NCBI GenBank assembly: GCA_963839365.1
Contig: CAWIUT010000005.1
Coordinates: 1 to 64,000 of the forward strand
Source: DASSKA01 sp963839365
GTDB lineage: Bacteria; Actinomycetota; Actinomycetes; Propionibacteriales; Nocardioidaceae
Length of the DNA stretch: 64,000 bases
Direction of reading: 5' to 3'
In this document: positions 43,602 through 52,800 of the stretch, piece by piece
Layout: every line of letters begins with the position of its first letter
How positions within the stretch are numbered: the stretch's first letter is position 1
Notes under the pieces: generated by a model
Seen by the model: the letters and a program-made list of their open reading frames with translations, nothing else
What the model was told of the DNA's origin: nothing
Databases searched by the model: none
Program-made: the position numbers and the translations under genes

Positions 43602-44956
43602 CACAGGCGCCCGGCCCGGTCGACCGGCTCACCGCGCACCGGCTCCGGGTGCTGCTCGGTCGGGAGCAGGCCACCGGTCGGCTGCCGTCCCTGGTGGCCG
43701 GAGTCGTCCGGGGGCCCGATCTGGTGTGGACCGACGGGTACGGCGCGGCCACCGGATCCGGCAGGCCGTCGGCCGACCTGCAGTATCGGATCGGCTCGAT
43801 CACCAAGACGATGACGGCCGTGCTGGTGTTGCAGCTGCGCGACGAGGGCCGCCTCGACCTCGCCGACCGGCTGGAGCAGCACCTGCCCGGTGTCGGCTAC
43901 GGGGACCGCACGATCCGCAGCCTGCCGTCGCACACGTCCGGGATGCAGTCCGAGCCCGAGGGCCCGTGGTGGGAGCGCAGTCCCGGGGTGCCGTTCGCCG
44001 AGCTCGCCGCCCGGCTCGACGACAAGCACGCCGCGCACCCCGCCGGTGCGACGTACCACTACACGAACCTGGCCTACGCGCTGCTCGGTGAGCTGGTCGC
44101 CCGGCATCGCGGCACGAGCTGGCCGGAAGTGGTGCGCAACCGGCTGTTGCTGCCGCTGGGGATGACGCGCACGAGCTGCCTGCCCGAACCGCCGGTGGCC
44201 ACTGGCTACAGCGTGCACCACTTCGCGGGCACCCTCACCGAGGAGCCGGCCCAGGAGACCGGCGCGATGGCGCCGGCCGGGCAGGTGTGGAGCACGGTGG
44301 CCGACCTGGCGACCTGGGCGCGGGTCCTGCGTGACGGGCACCCGCAGGTGCTCGACAAGGCCAGCCTGGAGGAGATGTCGGTCCCGCAGCCCGGATCGGC
44401 CGCAGGCGGCCTCAGCGGCGGGTACGGGCTCGGCCTGCGGCTCCTCCCCGCCGGGTCCGGCACGCTGATCGGTCACACCGGCTCGATGCCCGGCTTCCTG
44501 GCTGGACTGTTCGTGGACCGGCGTCGAGGCACCGCCGCGATCGCGCTCGCGAACGGCACCACCGGGCTGCGCTGCGAGGGCCTGCCACTGGAGCTGCTCG
44601 CGACCCTGGAGGAGCTGGAACCGACGCTACCCGCCGCCTGGGAGCCGGTCGCCGAGGTGCCCGCACCGGTTCGGGAGGTGTTGGGTGTCTGGCACTGGGG
44701 CAACACCGCGCTCGGACTCTCCTGGAACGGCGCCGAGCTGGTGGCGAGCTCGTTGACGGACGGCCGGGAGATGTACCGGTTCGCGCCGGACGGGGACACC
44801 TTCCTCGGCACGAGCGGCTACCACCACGGCGAGCGCCTCCACGTCGTACGCAACGATGACAGCAGCGTGAACCACCTGGTGTGCGCGACGTTCGTCTACA
44901 CCCGCACGCCCTACGACCCGGCCGCCCCCATCCCCGGCGGGCATCCGGAGGGCTGA
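43598..44956 (+). CDS. Serine hydrolase of the beta-lactamase (class C) family
   Basis: A 452-residue penicillin-binding-protein-like serine hydrolase without a signal peptide, so probably cytoplasmic. The nucleophile motif SITK is near residue 65, the second motif YTN near 150, and the HTG motif in IGHTGSMPGFLAGLF. A C-terminal ~110-residue domain (VREVLGVWHWGNTALGLSWN) follows, typical of DUF3471-like tails. It could be an esterase or peptidase; antibiotic hydrolysis is unlikely without export. The GTG start overlaps the gcvP stop, which may link it to glycine-induced expression, though a functional link is not evident. Confidence 0.88.
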   Translation: MTQAPGPVDRLTAHRLRVLLGREQATGRLPSLVAGVVRGPDLVWTDGYGAATGSGRPSADLQYRIGSITKTMTAVLVLQLRDEGRLDLADRLEQHLPGVGYGDRTIRSLPSHTSGMQSEPEGPWWERSPGVPFAELAARLDDKHAAHPAGATYHYTNLAYALLGELVARHRGTSWPEVVRNRLLLPLGMTRTSCLPEPPVATGYSVHHFAGTLTEEPAQETGAMAPAGQVWSTVADLATWARVLRDGHPQVLDKASLEEMSVPQPGSAAGGLSGGYGLGLRLLPAGSGTLIGHTGSMPGFLAGLFVDRRRGTAAIALANGTTGLRCEGLPLELLATLEELEPTLPAAWEPVAEVPAPVREVLGVWHWGNTALGLSWNGAELVASSLTDGREMYRFAPDGDTFLGTSGYHHGERLHVVRNDDSSVNHLVCATFVYTRTPYDPAAPIPGGHPEG

Positions 44957-44964
44957 CCCGCGCG

Positions 44965-46353
44965 CTACTGAGCCTGGCTGACGGTGGACATGTGGAAGTC
45001 CGGGATCCGCAGCGCTGGCATGGCGGTGCGGGGGAAGTAGTCACCCCACTCCCGGGAGAACCCCGGCACGGTGGTGGAGGCGTGCGAGAACCGGTCGATC
45101 AGGCTCACCGGGCTCTCGTTGAACCGGAAGTTGTTCACCGCGCCGGTCACCTCGCCGTTCTCCACGAGGTAGACCCCGTCGCGGGTGAGACCGGTGAGCA
45201 GCAGCGTCTGCGGGTCGACCTCGCGGATGTACCACAGACAGGTCAGGAGCAGGCCGCGCTTCACGCCGCCCACCAGGCGGTCGAGGTCGCCGTCCGCGCC
45301 GTCCACGCTGAGCACCAGGTTGTCGATCGCCGGAGTGACCGGCTGGCCGGTCAGCGTGGCCGAGTGCCGGGTCTGCAGCAGGGCGGACAGCACCCCGTCC
45401 TTCACCCAGTGCGTGCGCCGCAACGGCAGGCCGTTGTCGAAGACGCTGGTCTCGTTGCTGCTCGCGGACGCCACCACGAAAGGCTCCGCCTCCAGCCCGG
45501 GGTAGGCGGGGTCGGAGAACAGCTGCACCTTCTTGGCCGTCAGCGCCTCCCCGATCCGGGTCCCGCCGCCACGCGCGGAGAACACCGACTGGCCCTCGTG
45601 CGCCTCCCGCGCCGAGGCGCTCCAGTACGCGTAGATCATCAGGTCCGCGACCGCGGTGGGGGGGAGCACGCAGTCGTAACGCCCCGCCGGCAGCTCCACC
45701 TGCCGGGCCGACCAGCCGAGCCGGCGGGTGAGCTCGGCCTCCATGGCCAACGGGTCCACGTCGGTGAAGTCGACCGACGAGCCGCCGACCCAGGCGCTGG
45801 ATGACAGGTCGACCGGCTTGCCGGTGCAGCCGTAGTGCCCGCTGGGCTGCACGTGCCTGCGCCGCAGGCCGGTGGAGGAACCGAGGTAGGTAGTGGTCAT
45901 GTCGTGCTCGACGTAGCCGTAGAGCAGCCGCTCCGCGGCGCCGGACCGGCCGAACGCCTCGCCCAGGGACGGCGCGAAGTCGCTGAACACGTCGATGGAG
46001 GTCTCCACCGGCGCCTCGTCCCAGTCGGCGCACCCGTCCCCGGACACCGGGTCCGCGGCGTCCTCGGCGGCCGGGCTCTGCTGCGCGGCCGCGTCGGCTG
46101 CTTCGACCAGCCGGGTGAGCTGGTCCTCGGTGGCGGCAGTGCCGGTCACCGCGCCCGAGGACGTCCCGTCCGCGCTCGCCACGAACGACACGACGGTGGC
46201 CGACACGTGGTGCATGACGCCGTTGGTGGTCAACGTGTTGTTCGCCCACCGAAGGTTCGCCTGGGTCGAGTCGGAGACGATCACCACGCAGTCGTCGGCG
46301 CGGGAGGCCCGCAACGCGTGCTCGACCAGGGCCTGGGGGCTCGTTGCTGTCAT
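44965..46353 (-). CDS. tldE: TldE/PmbA-type metalloprotease subunit
   Basis: A 462-residue partner of TldD. Recognisable blocks are DDCVVIVSDSTQANLRWANN at the N-terminus, RYDCVLPPTAVADLMIYAYW, VFSARGGGTRIGEALTAKKV and NFRFNESPVSLIDRF at the C-terminus. TldE lacks the zinc-binding HExxxH of TldD and forms a heterodimer around unfolded peptides; in E. coli the pair matures microcin B17 and degrades CcdA. It starts 32 bases after the tldD stop in the same direction, so they form one transcription unit. Confidence 0.92.
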   Translation of the reverse strand: MTATSPQALVEHALRASRADDCVVIVSDSTQANLRWANNTLTTNGVMHHVSATVVSFVASADGTSSGAVTGTAATEDQLTRLVEAADAAAQQSPAAEDAADPVSGDGCADWDEAPVETSIDVFSDFAPSLGEAFGRSGAAERLLYGYVEHDMTTTYLGSSTGLRRRHVQPSGHYGCTGKPVDLSSSAWVGGSSVDFTDVDPLAMEAELTRRLGWSARQVELPAGRYDCVLPPTAVADLMIYAYWSASAREAHEGQSVFSARGGGTRIGEALTAKKVQLFSDPAYPGLEAEPFVVASASSNETSVFDNGLPLRRTHWVKDGVLSALLQTRHSATLTGQPVTPAIDNLVLSVDGADGDLDRLVGGVKRGLLLTCLWYIREVDPQTLLLTGLTRDGVYLVENGEVTGAVNNFRFNESPVSLIDRFSHASTTVPGFSREWGDYFPRTAMPALRIPDFHMSTVSQAQ

Positions 46354-46385
46354 GGTTTCCTCTCTGGGCGCAGTTCGGGGGCAGG

Positions 46386-47912
46386 TCAGTGGCCGGCTTC
46401 GGCGGTCGTGTTCAGCACGCGCACGTCCCGGAACAGCGCGGTCGGGCAGCCGTGCGAGACCGAGGCGACCTGCCCCGGCTGGGCCTTCCCGCAGTTGAAC
46501 GCTCCGCCGAGGACCCAGGTCTGCGGGCCACCGACGGCCTCCATCGACCCCCAGAACTCCGTCGTGGTGGCCTGGTAGGCCACGTCGCGAAGCTGGCCTG
46601 CCAGCCGGCCGTTCTCGATGCGGTAGAACCGCTGCCCGGTGAACTGGAAGTTGTACCGCTGCATGTCGATGCTCCAGGAGCGGTCGCCGGCCACGAAGAT
46701 GCCGCGGTCCACCCCGGCGATCAGCTCGTCGGTGTCGGGGCCGTCCGGCGCCGGCTGCAGGGACACGTTCGCCATCCGCTGCACCGGGATGTGACCGGGG
46801 GAGTCGGCGTAGGCGCAGCCGTTCGACCGCCCCAGCCCCTTGAGGTGGGCCATGCCCCGGTCCAGCTGGTAGCCGACCAGCACCCCGTCGCGCACCAGGT
46901 CCCACCGCTGGGCCTGCACGCCCTCGTCGTCGTAGCCGACGGTGGCCAGGCCGTGCTCCTCGGTCCGGTCGCCGGTCACGTGCATGACCTTCGAGCCGTA
47001 GCGCAGCTCGCCGAGCTTGTCGAAGGTGGCGAACGAGGTGCCCGCGTAGTTGGCCTCGTAGCCGAGGGCGCGGTCGAGCTCGGTCGCGTGCCCCACGGAC
47101 TCGTGGATGGTCAGCCACAGGTTGGACGGGTGGACCACCAGGTCGTAGCGGCCCGCCTCCACCGACGGCGCGGCGAGCTTCTCCGCGAGCAGCTCCGGCA
47201 GCTCGGTCAGCTCGGACTCCCAGTCGTACCCGTCGCCGGTGAGGTACTCCCAGCCGCGGCCCACCGGCGGGGCCAGGGTGCGCATCGAGTCGAACCGTCC
47301 GGTCTCCTCGTCGCGGCCGAACGCCTCCAGAGCAGGCATCAGCCGGACCCGCTGCTGGGTGGTGACGGTGCCCGCGCTGTCGGCGTAGAACTTGTTCTCC
47401 ACGATCTGCCGCACCAGCGCCGAGGAGTGTGCGACGGCCGGGGCGGCGTGCAACCGCCGGGACCACTCCTCCAGCAGGGCGACCTTCTCCGACAGCGGCA
47501 CCGTGAGCGGGTCGGTGAGGTAGCTGGACACCCACTGCGCGTCGCCGTAGACGGGTTCGGGGGCCAGCTCCACCGGGGTCGTGGTCATCGCGGCGGCCAC
47601 CTGCGCGGTGCGCACCGCGGTCTCGGCCGCCCGGACCGCGGCCTCGGGCGTGAGCAGCACACCGGAGGCGAACCCCCACACCCCGTTGTGCAGCACGCGG
47701 ACGGCGAAGCCCAGATCCTCGTGGTCGCTGGCGCCCTGCAGGCGGCCGTCGCGCAGCCGGATGTCCTGGTTGCGGATCCGCTCGAGGCGGAAGTCGGCAT
47801 GCCCGACACCGAAGTCACGCGCCCGGGAGAGCGCGGCGTCGGCGAGCCGGCGCAGCGGGAGCGCGGTGAACTCGGGATCGATCTCGTGCTGCGTCGAAGC
47901 GGCGGAGCTCAT
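46386..47912 (-). CDS. tldD: TldD metalloprotease subunit
   Basis: A 508-residue protein with the zinc motif HESVGH (HExxxH) near residue 271, in the context VVHPSNLWLTIHESVGHATE, and downstream C-terminal Cys and glycine blocks (RSNGCAYADSPGHIPVQRMA, GGAFNCGKAQPGQVASVSHG). With TldE it forms a peptidase that clears or trims unfolded peptides. It is divergent from the DinB gene, with a 76-base gap that must contain both promoters. Confidence 0.93.
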   Translation of the reverse strand: MSSAASTQHEIDPEFTALPLRRLADAALSRARDFGVGHADFRLERIRNQDIRLRDGRLQGASDHEDLGFAVRVLHNGVWGFASGVLLTPEAAVRAAETAVRTAQVAAAMTTTPVELAPEPVYGDAQWVSSYLTDPLTVPLSEKVALLEEWSRRLHAAPAVAHSSALVRQIVENKFYADSAGTVTTQQRVRLMPALEAFGRDEETGRFDSMRTLAPPVGRGWEYLTGDGYDWESELTELPELLAEKLAAPSVEAGRYDLVVHPSNLWLTIHESVGHATELDRALGYEANYAGTSFATFDKLGELRYGSKVMHVTGDRTEEHGLATVGYDDEGVQAQRWDLVRDGVLVGYQLDRGMAHLKGLGRSNGCAYADSPGHIPVQRMANVSLQPAPDGPDTDELIAGVDRGIFVAGDRSWSIDMQRYNFQFTGQRFYRIENGRLAGQLRDVAYQATTTEFWGSMEAVGGPQTWVLGGAFNCGKAQPGQVASVSHGCPTALFRDVRVLNTTAEAGH

Positions 47913-47988
47913 TGACGCAGGCTATCGGTCCGGCGCTCGGTCGCGGCGCTGGACCGGTCGTATCCTCCGGTGGGTCTAGCCTGAAGGC

Positions 47989-48516
47989 ATGACGCAGCCG
48001 GAGTTTCCACCCGCCGACGGCCGCCAGGACCCGCCGTACGTCGCCGACGAGCGACCCATGCTCGAGGCATGGCTGGAGTTCCATCGCGCGACGCTCCTCC
48101 ACAAGTGCCACGGCCTCGACGAGGAGCAGCTCAAGAGCCGGTCGGTGCCACCGTCCTCGCTCAGTCTGCTGGGTCTGGTCCGCCACATGACCGAGGTGGA
48201 GAAGAGCTGGTTCCTCAACGTGCTCGGCGACCAGGGCGTCGCTCCCGACTACTGGACCGAGGACGACCTGGACGGCGACTTCGACCACGTTGCCCAAGCT
48301 GAGGTGTCGGCCGACCTCGACCGCTACCGGGCCATGGTCGAGCGGTGCCGTACGGCGGCCGCCGGGGTGCACCTGGACACGATCGCCAAGGCACAGCGCC
48401 GGGGGACGGACATCAGTCTGCGCTGGATCTACCTGCACATGATCGAGGAGTACGCCCGCCACAACGGGCACGCCGACCTGCTGCGGGAGCGGATCGACGG
48501 CAGCACCGGCGACTGA
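47989..48516 (+). CDS. DinB/DUF664 family protein
   Basis: A 175-residue DinB-fold protein: EAWLEFHRATLLHKCHGLDE, SLSLLGLVRHMTEVEKSWFL with a metal-ligand His, and the C-terminal TDISLRWIYLHMIEEYARHN followed by GHADLLRERIDG with further His ligands. It resembles the member at 19872-20432, but has a longer acidic insertion (DYWTEDDLDGDFDHV). Possibly a thiol-dependent transferase. It converges on sbcC with a 12-base gap. Confidence 0.87.
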   Translation: MTQPEFPPADGRQDPPYVADERPMLEAWLEFHRATLLHKCHGLDEEQLKSRSVPPSSLSLLGLVRHMTEVEKSWFLNVLGDQGVAPDYWTEDDLDGDFDHVAQAEVSADLDRYRAMVERCRTAAAGVHLDTIAKAQRRGTDISLRWIYLHMIEEYARHNGHADLLRERIDGSTGD

Positions 48517-48528
48517 GGGGCCGGCAGG

Positions 48529-51500
48529 TCAGGCCGTCAGCGTCCGGACTGCGAGGCTGGACCCGTCCCGGCGCTTCTGGACGTGCAGCTGGGTGGGGAT
48601 ACGGGTCCTCAGCTCGGGGACGTGGCTGACCACCCCGACCGTCCGGCCGCCGGCGCGCAGACCGTCGAGGCGGTCCATCACGTCGTCCAAGGTGTCGGCG
48701 TCCAGCGTGCCGAACCCTTCGTCGACGAACAGGGTGTCGATCTCCGCGCCGCCGGCCTCCTGGGTCACCACGTCCGCGAGGCCGAGGGCCAGGGACAGGG
48801 AGACCACGAAGCTCTCCCCACCCGACAGGGTGGCCGGGTCACGCACCTCCCCGGTCCAGGAGTCCAGCACCTGCAGGCCCAGACCCGCCTGGGCGTTGCG
48901 CCGGCCGGCCCGGCCGGTGCGCTCGAGCAGGTACCGCTGGTCCCGCATCTGGCTGAGCCGTTCGTTGGCGGCAGCCAGCACCTGGTCCAGGCGGGTGGCG
49001 AGCACGTAGGCGGACAGTCGCATCTGGAGGTAGTTGTCGGGACCGGTGCCGCGCACCAGCCGGGCGATCGACTCGGTGCGCACGTGCTCGGCGTGGGCCG
49101 GCCCCCAGTCGTCGAGCGCCTTCTCCAACCGGTCGAGGTGCTGGCGCAACGCGGTCAGCGCCGACTCCTGCTCGTGCAACCGGCGGGCGGGCTCGGTGAG
49201 GGCCTGCTCAGCGTCCTCGAGTGCCCGGCGGGTGACCGTCAGGTCGGGCGCGGGAAGATCCCCGACCGCCTGCACCTCCGGGTCGGCGAGGGTCACCTCC
49301 GCCTTGGCCAGCAGCTCGGTGCGCCGCAGCAAGGCCTCCTGAAGCCGGGTGCGCTGCTCCTCGTCGAGCCCCGCCTCGTGGGCCTGTGCCGCGGTGGTGA
49401 AGCCCTCCGCAGCGAGGCTCGCCTCCGCCCGCGCGGTGAGCTGGGCGACGCGTGCACGAAGGTCGTGCTCGGCGCGCACTTCGGCCTCGGCGGTCTCCAC
49501 GGTCGCCAGGGCCGCACGCAGCCGCCGCAGCGCCTCCGGGAGCGCCTCCACCGGATTCTGCGAGTCGACGGCGGCGGCCAGGTCCCACTCGGCCTGCGCG
49601 ATCGTCTGCTCATGGCCCGTGAGGGCCTGCATCACCGCGGCCTGCTTGGTCTCCAGGTCGTGCAGCCGGTCCTGCAGCCGTTCCCGACGGCTCTCGAGCT
49701 CCCGCAGCCGGGCCTCCCGTTGCTCCCGTTCGGCCTCGGCCCGCTGGGCAGTCGCGCGTTGCCTCTCGAGCTCGGTGAGCCGGGCTCCGGCCTCCTCCGG
49801 TCGCAGCCCCCCGGAGGTCTTGCGCAGCCCGGCCAGGCGTGCCTCCGCGTCGGCCACCTCGCTGACTACTTCGGTGTGCTCGGCGGTGCGCTCGTGGTAG
49901 GTCGCGGTGGCCTGCTGCTGTGCCTCCTCGGTGACCGCGTCCGCGCCCTGCCGAGCGGGCTCGGGGTGCTCGCTGCTGCCGCAGACCGGGCAGGCGGTGC
50001 CCTCGGCCAGCCGGCCGGCCAGCTCGGCGGCCATGCCGGCCAGCCGACGGGCGATCAGGTCCTGCATGCGCTCCCGGGCGTCAGCCGCGCGGTCGCGGGC
50101 GTCGCGGCGCCGCTCCCGCAGCTCGAGCAGCTCCGCTTCGCAGTCCGGCACGTCCCGGGCCGCGTCCCGGGCCTCCCGCGCGGCCGAGACCTCCAGGTCG
50201 AGGACGGCGCCGGTGGCAGCCGTGGCGGCCAGCGCGGCGGTCTCCTCGCGCAGCCGCTCCTGTTCTGCGGGGAGCGTGGCGAGCTCGAGGCGGCATCCCT
50301 CCGCGTCGCTGCGGAGCTCCCCGAGCCGGGCCCCGTCGGTGGTCTGAGCCTCCCGGGCCGCGGCGAGTGCCTCGGCGCGGGGGAGCAGCGCCTCGGTGTG
50401 GGCGATGCGCTCCCGCAGCGCACGTGCGCGCTCGGCCAGCGCCTGGCCGTCGCCGTCCGGGTGGGCCGACCGGTCGTCCTGCCCGGCGAGGCCGAGGTCC
50501 AGGCCGGTGACGGCTGCGCACGCCCGTTGCACGCGGGTGGCAGCCGCAGCTGTCTCCTCCTCGGCGTCGGCCAGCAGGGTGAGCACGGGCAGGCACCGGC
50601 CTGCGCGGGCGTCGGCCTGCAGGGCCGCGGCAGCGGCGTCCGCCTCGTCCTGCGGGACTGCGCAGTCGCGGTCGGCGCGGGCCCGGTCACGGCGTGCGAC
50701 GAGGTCGGCGTGCCGTGAGGCCTGGTCGTGGGCGGCGCGGGCCTGCGCGGCGCCGGCGAGAGCCTCCTGGTGGTCCGCCCCGGCCGCGGCGCGGGCGGCC
50801 TCGACCTGGGCGAGGCGCGCGCCCGCCCAGGACCGGATGCAGGCGGGCTCCGCCGCCGCCAGCGCGCTGCCCCACAGCTCCTCGGGGAGGTCGGCTCCGG
50901 CCCGGTCGGCGACCGCGTCCAGGGCGCGCTGCACCCGCTGCTGCTCGGCGCCCGCCCGGTCACGCAGCGCGCGGCTGCGCTCGTGCACCCAGTCCTCGAT
51001 CCTCGCGAACCGGTCGGTCTTGAACAGCTGCTGCAGCACGTCGTGACGGTCCTGGGAGTCGGCCCGCAGGAACCGCGCGAACTCGCCCTGCGGGAGCATG
51101 GCGACCTGGGCGAACTGCGCCACGCGCATCCCGACCAGGCCCGAGACCAGATGGCCGACCTCCTGGGCCCGCGAGCTCAAGAAGTGCTCGGTTGCGTCGG
51201 TGAGCTCCACCAAGGAGGCGGACGCCTTCTCCGTGGTCGAGCCGCGGCCACGCCGTTTGGGCCGCGACCACTCAGGGGAGCGCCGAACCACGAAGCGGCG
51301 GCCGCCGATGCTGAAGTCGAGAGTCACCTCCGGCCGGGCGTCGGGCGCCGCATGGTGGGACTTGAGCGCTTTCACGCCCCGCACGCCCGGCACCGCGCCG
51401 TACAGCGCGAAGCAGAGCGCGTCCAGCACGCTGGTCTTGCCCGCGCCTGTAGGACCGGTGAGCAGGAACAGCCCGCCGGCGTTGAGGTCGTCGAAGTCGA

Positions 51501-51558
51501 CCGTCTCGGTGCCCGGGAACGGCCCGAACGCCGAGACGGTCAGGTGGTGGAACCGCAT
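48529..51558 (-). CDS. sbcC: SbcC-type SMC nuclease ATPase
   Basis: A 1009-residue Rad50-like ATPase. The Walker A GPTGAGKTS is near residue 36 in a typical N-terminus (FHHLTVSAFGPFPGTETVDF), long coiled-coils occupy about 170-870, and a zinc hook CPVCGSSEHP lies near residue 523 in the middle. The ABC signature LSGGES (near 909) and the Walker B/D-loop region LFVDEGFGTLD follow. With SbcD it forms the SbcCD nuclease that cuts hairpins and blocked DNA ends. Its ATG overlaps the sbcD stop by one base, a tightly linked pair. Confidence 0.95.
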   Translation of the reverse strand: MRFHHLTVSAFGPFPGTETVDFDDLNAGGLFLLTGPTGAGKTSVLDALCFALYGAVPGVRGVKALKSHHAAPDARPEVTLDFSIGGRRFVVRRSPEWSRPKRRGRGSTTEKASASLVELTDATEHFLSSRAQEVGHLVSGLVGMRVAQFAQVAMLPQGEFARFLRADSQDRHDVLQQLFKTDRFARIEDWVHERSRALRDRAGAEQQRVQRALDAVADRAGADLPEELWGSALAAAEPACIRSWAGARLAQVEAARAAAGADHQEALAGAAQARAAHDQASRHADLVARRDRARADRDCAVPQDEADAAAAALQADARAGRCLPVLTLLADAEEETAAAATRVQRACAAVTGLDLGLAGQDDRSAHPDGDGQALAERARALRERIAHTEALLPRAEALAAAREAQTTDGARLGELRSDAEGCRLELATLPAEQERLREETAALAATAATGAVLDLEVSAAREARDAARDVPDCEAELLELRERRRDARDRAADARERMQDLIARRLAGMAAELAGRLAEGTACPVCGSSEHPEPARQGADAVTEEAQQQATATYHERTAEHTEVVSEVADAEARLAGLRKTSGGLRPEEAGARLTELERQRATAQRAEAEREQREARLRELESRRERLQDRLHDLETKQAAVMQALTGHEQTIAQAEWDLAAAVDSQNPVEALPEALRRLRAALATVETAEAEVRAEHDLRARVAQLTARAEASLAAEGFTTAAQAHEAGLDEEQRTRLQEALLRRTELLAKAEVTLADPEVQAVGDLPAPDLTVTRRALEDAEQALTEPARRLHEQESALTALRQHLDRLEKALDDWGPAHAEHVRTESIARLVRGTGPDNYLQMRLSAYVLATRLDQVLAAANERLSQMRDQRYLLERTGRAGRRNAQAGLGLQVLDSWTGEVRDPATLSGGESFVVSLSLALGLADVVTQEAGGAEIDTLFVDEGFGTLDADTLDDVMDRLDGLRAGGRTVGVVSHVPELRTRIPTQLHVQKRRDGSSLAVRTLTA

Positions 51559-52742
51559 CAGCCGTTCACCGACAGCGGCACGTCGGCGTCCTCGTTGATC
51601 CGGCAGGCGTCGCAGGCCAGCTGGAGGAGCAGCGCCTCCTCGGTCGTGGCCTCGAGCTCGCGAACCTCCGCGACGAAGCCGAGCGCGACGTCGAGGTCGT
51701 CGCGGCCGCTGATGTGGGGCAGCACGGGCCGCTTGTCGCGGGTCGCACCTTCCGGCTCGAAGGAGAGCACGAGTGCGTGCGGAAACCTGGTGCGCAGCCG
51801 GTCCATGGCCTGCCGGGGGCGTTGGGAGTCGGTCAGCGTCACCTGCACCCAGGCGTCCTCCGCATCGCTGTGCCTCGGGTCACCGAGCAGGTCGTCGAGC
51901 CGGCCCCGCAGCACGGCGAGCCGGCGGGGCACCGGCGCGGGGACGAAGTTGGCGCGCTCGTAGCCCGACGGGCCCACCTCCACCAACCAGGAGCCCTTGA
52001 CGTGCGGGGCCTCGGAGAAGGAGTAGGCCAGCGGAGAGCCGCTGTAGCGGATCTGCTCGGTGAGCGTGTGCCGGCCGTGCAGGTGGCCGAGCGCCGCGTA
52101 GTCGAAGTCGGAGAACAGGGAAGTGGCGGCGATCTGCAGCCCGCCCACCGAGATGTCGCGCTCGCTGTCGCTCGCCATTCCCGACGCCTGGGTGGCGTCT
52201 CCGGCGACGAACGCATGGGCCATCACCACCGACCGTGTCCCGGGCCGCCGCGCCCGGTCCGCCCGGACCCGGGCGAGCGCTGCCTCGAGCGCTGCCTGGT
52301 GGCTGCGGGCGGGCAGCTCCCAGGCGCCCTTGACCGCGTCGGGCTCCAGGTAGGGAAGCCCGTAGACGGCCATGGGACCGTAGGGGTCCTCCACGAGCAC
52401 CGGCTCACCGACGTCCTGCCACCGGGTGCGCAGGTGCACACCGGCCGCGTCGGCGAGCCGGGCGTTGAACCCCAGGCGGATGGGGGAGTCATGGTTGCCG
52501 CTGGTGATCACCACGCTCGCCGGGGTCGCCGCGAGCCGGGCGAGCGCCTCACCGGCCAGCTCGACGGCGTCCACCGGCGGCAGCGCCCGGTCATAGACGT
52601 CGCCGGAGACCACCACCAGGTCCACCGACTCCGCGGTCACGGTCTCGACCAGGTGGTCGACGAACGCGGCCTGCGCGGCCAGCATCCCTTCACGGTGGAA
52701 GGAGCGGCCGAGGTGCCAGTCGGAGGTGTGGAGGATACGCAC
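51558..52742 (-). CDS. sbcD: SbcD-type exonuclease subunit
   Basis: A 394-residue Mre11-like phosphoesterase. The dimetal ligands are visible in HTSDWHLGRS, VVSGDVYDR, ITSGNHDSP, MAHAFVAGD and GHLHGRHT. A C-terminal capping region follows. The GTG at 52742 is chosen because it starts exactly at the first metal-binding strand (VRILHTSDWHLG); the frame stays open for 14 more codons upstream without a better start. It is co-transcribed with sbcC. Confidence 0.94.
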   Translation of the reverse strand: MRILHTSDWHLGRSFHREGMLAAQAAFVDHLVETVTAESVDLVVVSGDVYDRALPPVDAVELAGEALARLAATPASVVITSGNHDSPIRLGFNARLADAAGVHLRTRWQDVGEPVLVEDPYGPMAVYGLPYLEPDAVKGAWELPARSHQAALEAALARVRADRARRPGTRSVVMAHAFVAGDATQASGMASDSERDISVGGLQIAATSLFSDFDYAALGHLHGRHTLTEQIRYSGSPLAYSFSEAPHVKGSWLVEVGPSGYERANFVPAPVPRRLAVLRGRLDDLLGDPRHSDAEDAWVQVTLTDSQRPRQAMDRLRTRFPHALVLSFEPEGATRDKRPVLPHISGRDDLDVALGFVAEVRELEATTEEALLLQLACDACRINEDADVPLSVNG

Positions 52743-52800
52743 GCGAGCACCGTAGGGTGCGGCGCCGACAGATCCCGGGACCACACGCCGGGGCGGCTCG

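Noticed and set aside
43598..44956. Beta-lactamase antibiotic-resistance gene
   Set aside because: It has the fold motifs, but no signal peptide and is coupled to gcvP; more likely a cytosolic esterase or peptidase.
44965..47679. A single 904-residue minus-strand protein spanning tldE and beyond
   Set aside because: The N-terminal two fifths is an out-of-frame reading of tldD; TldE starts at 46353 with the expected N-terminus.
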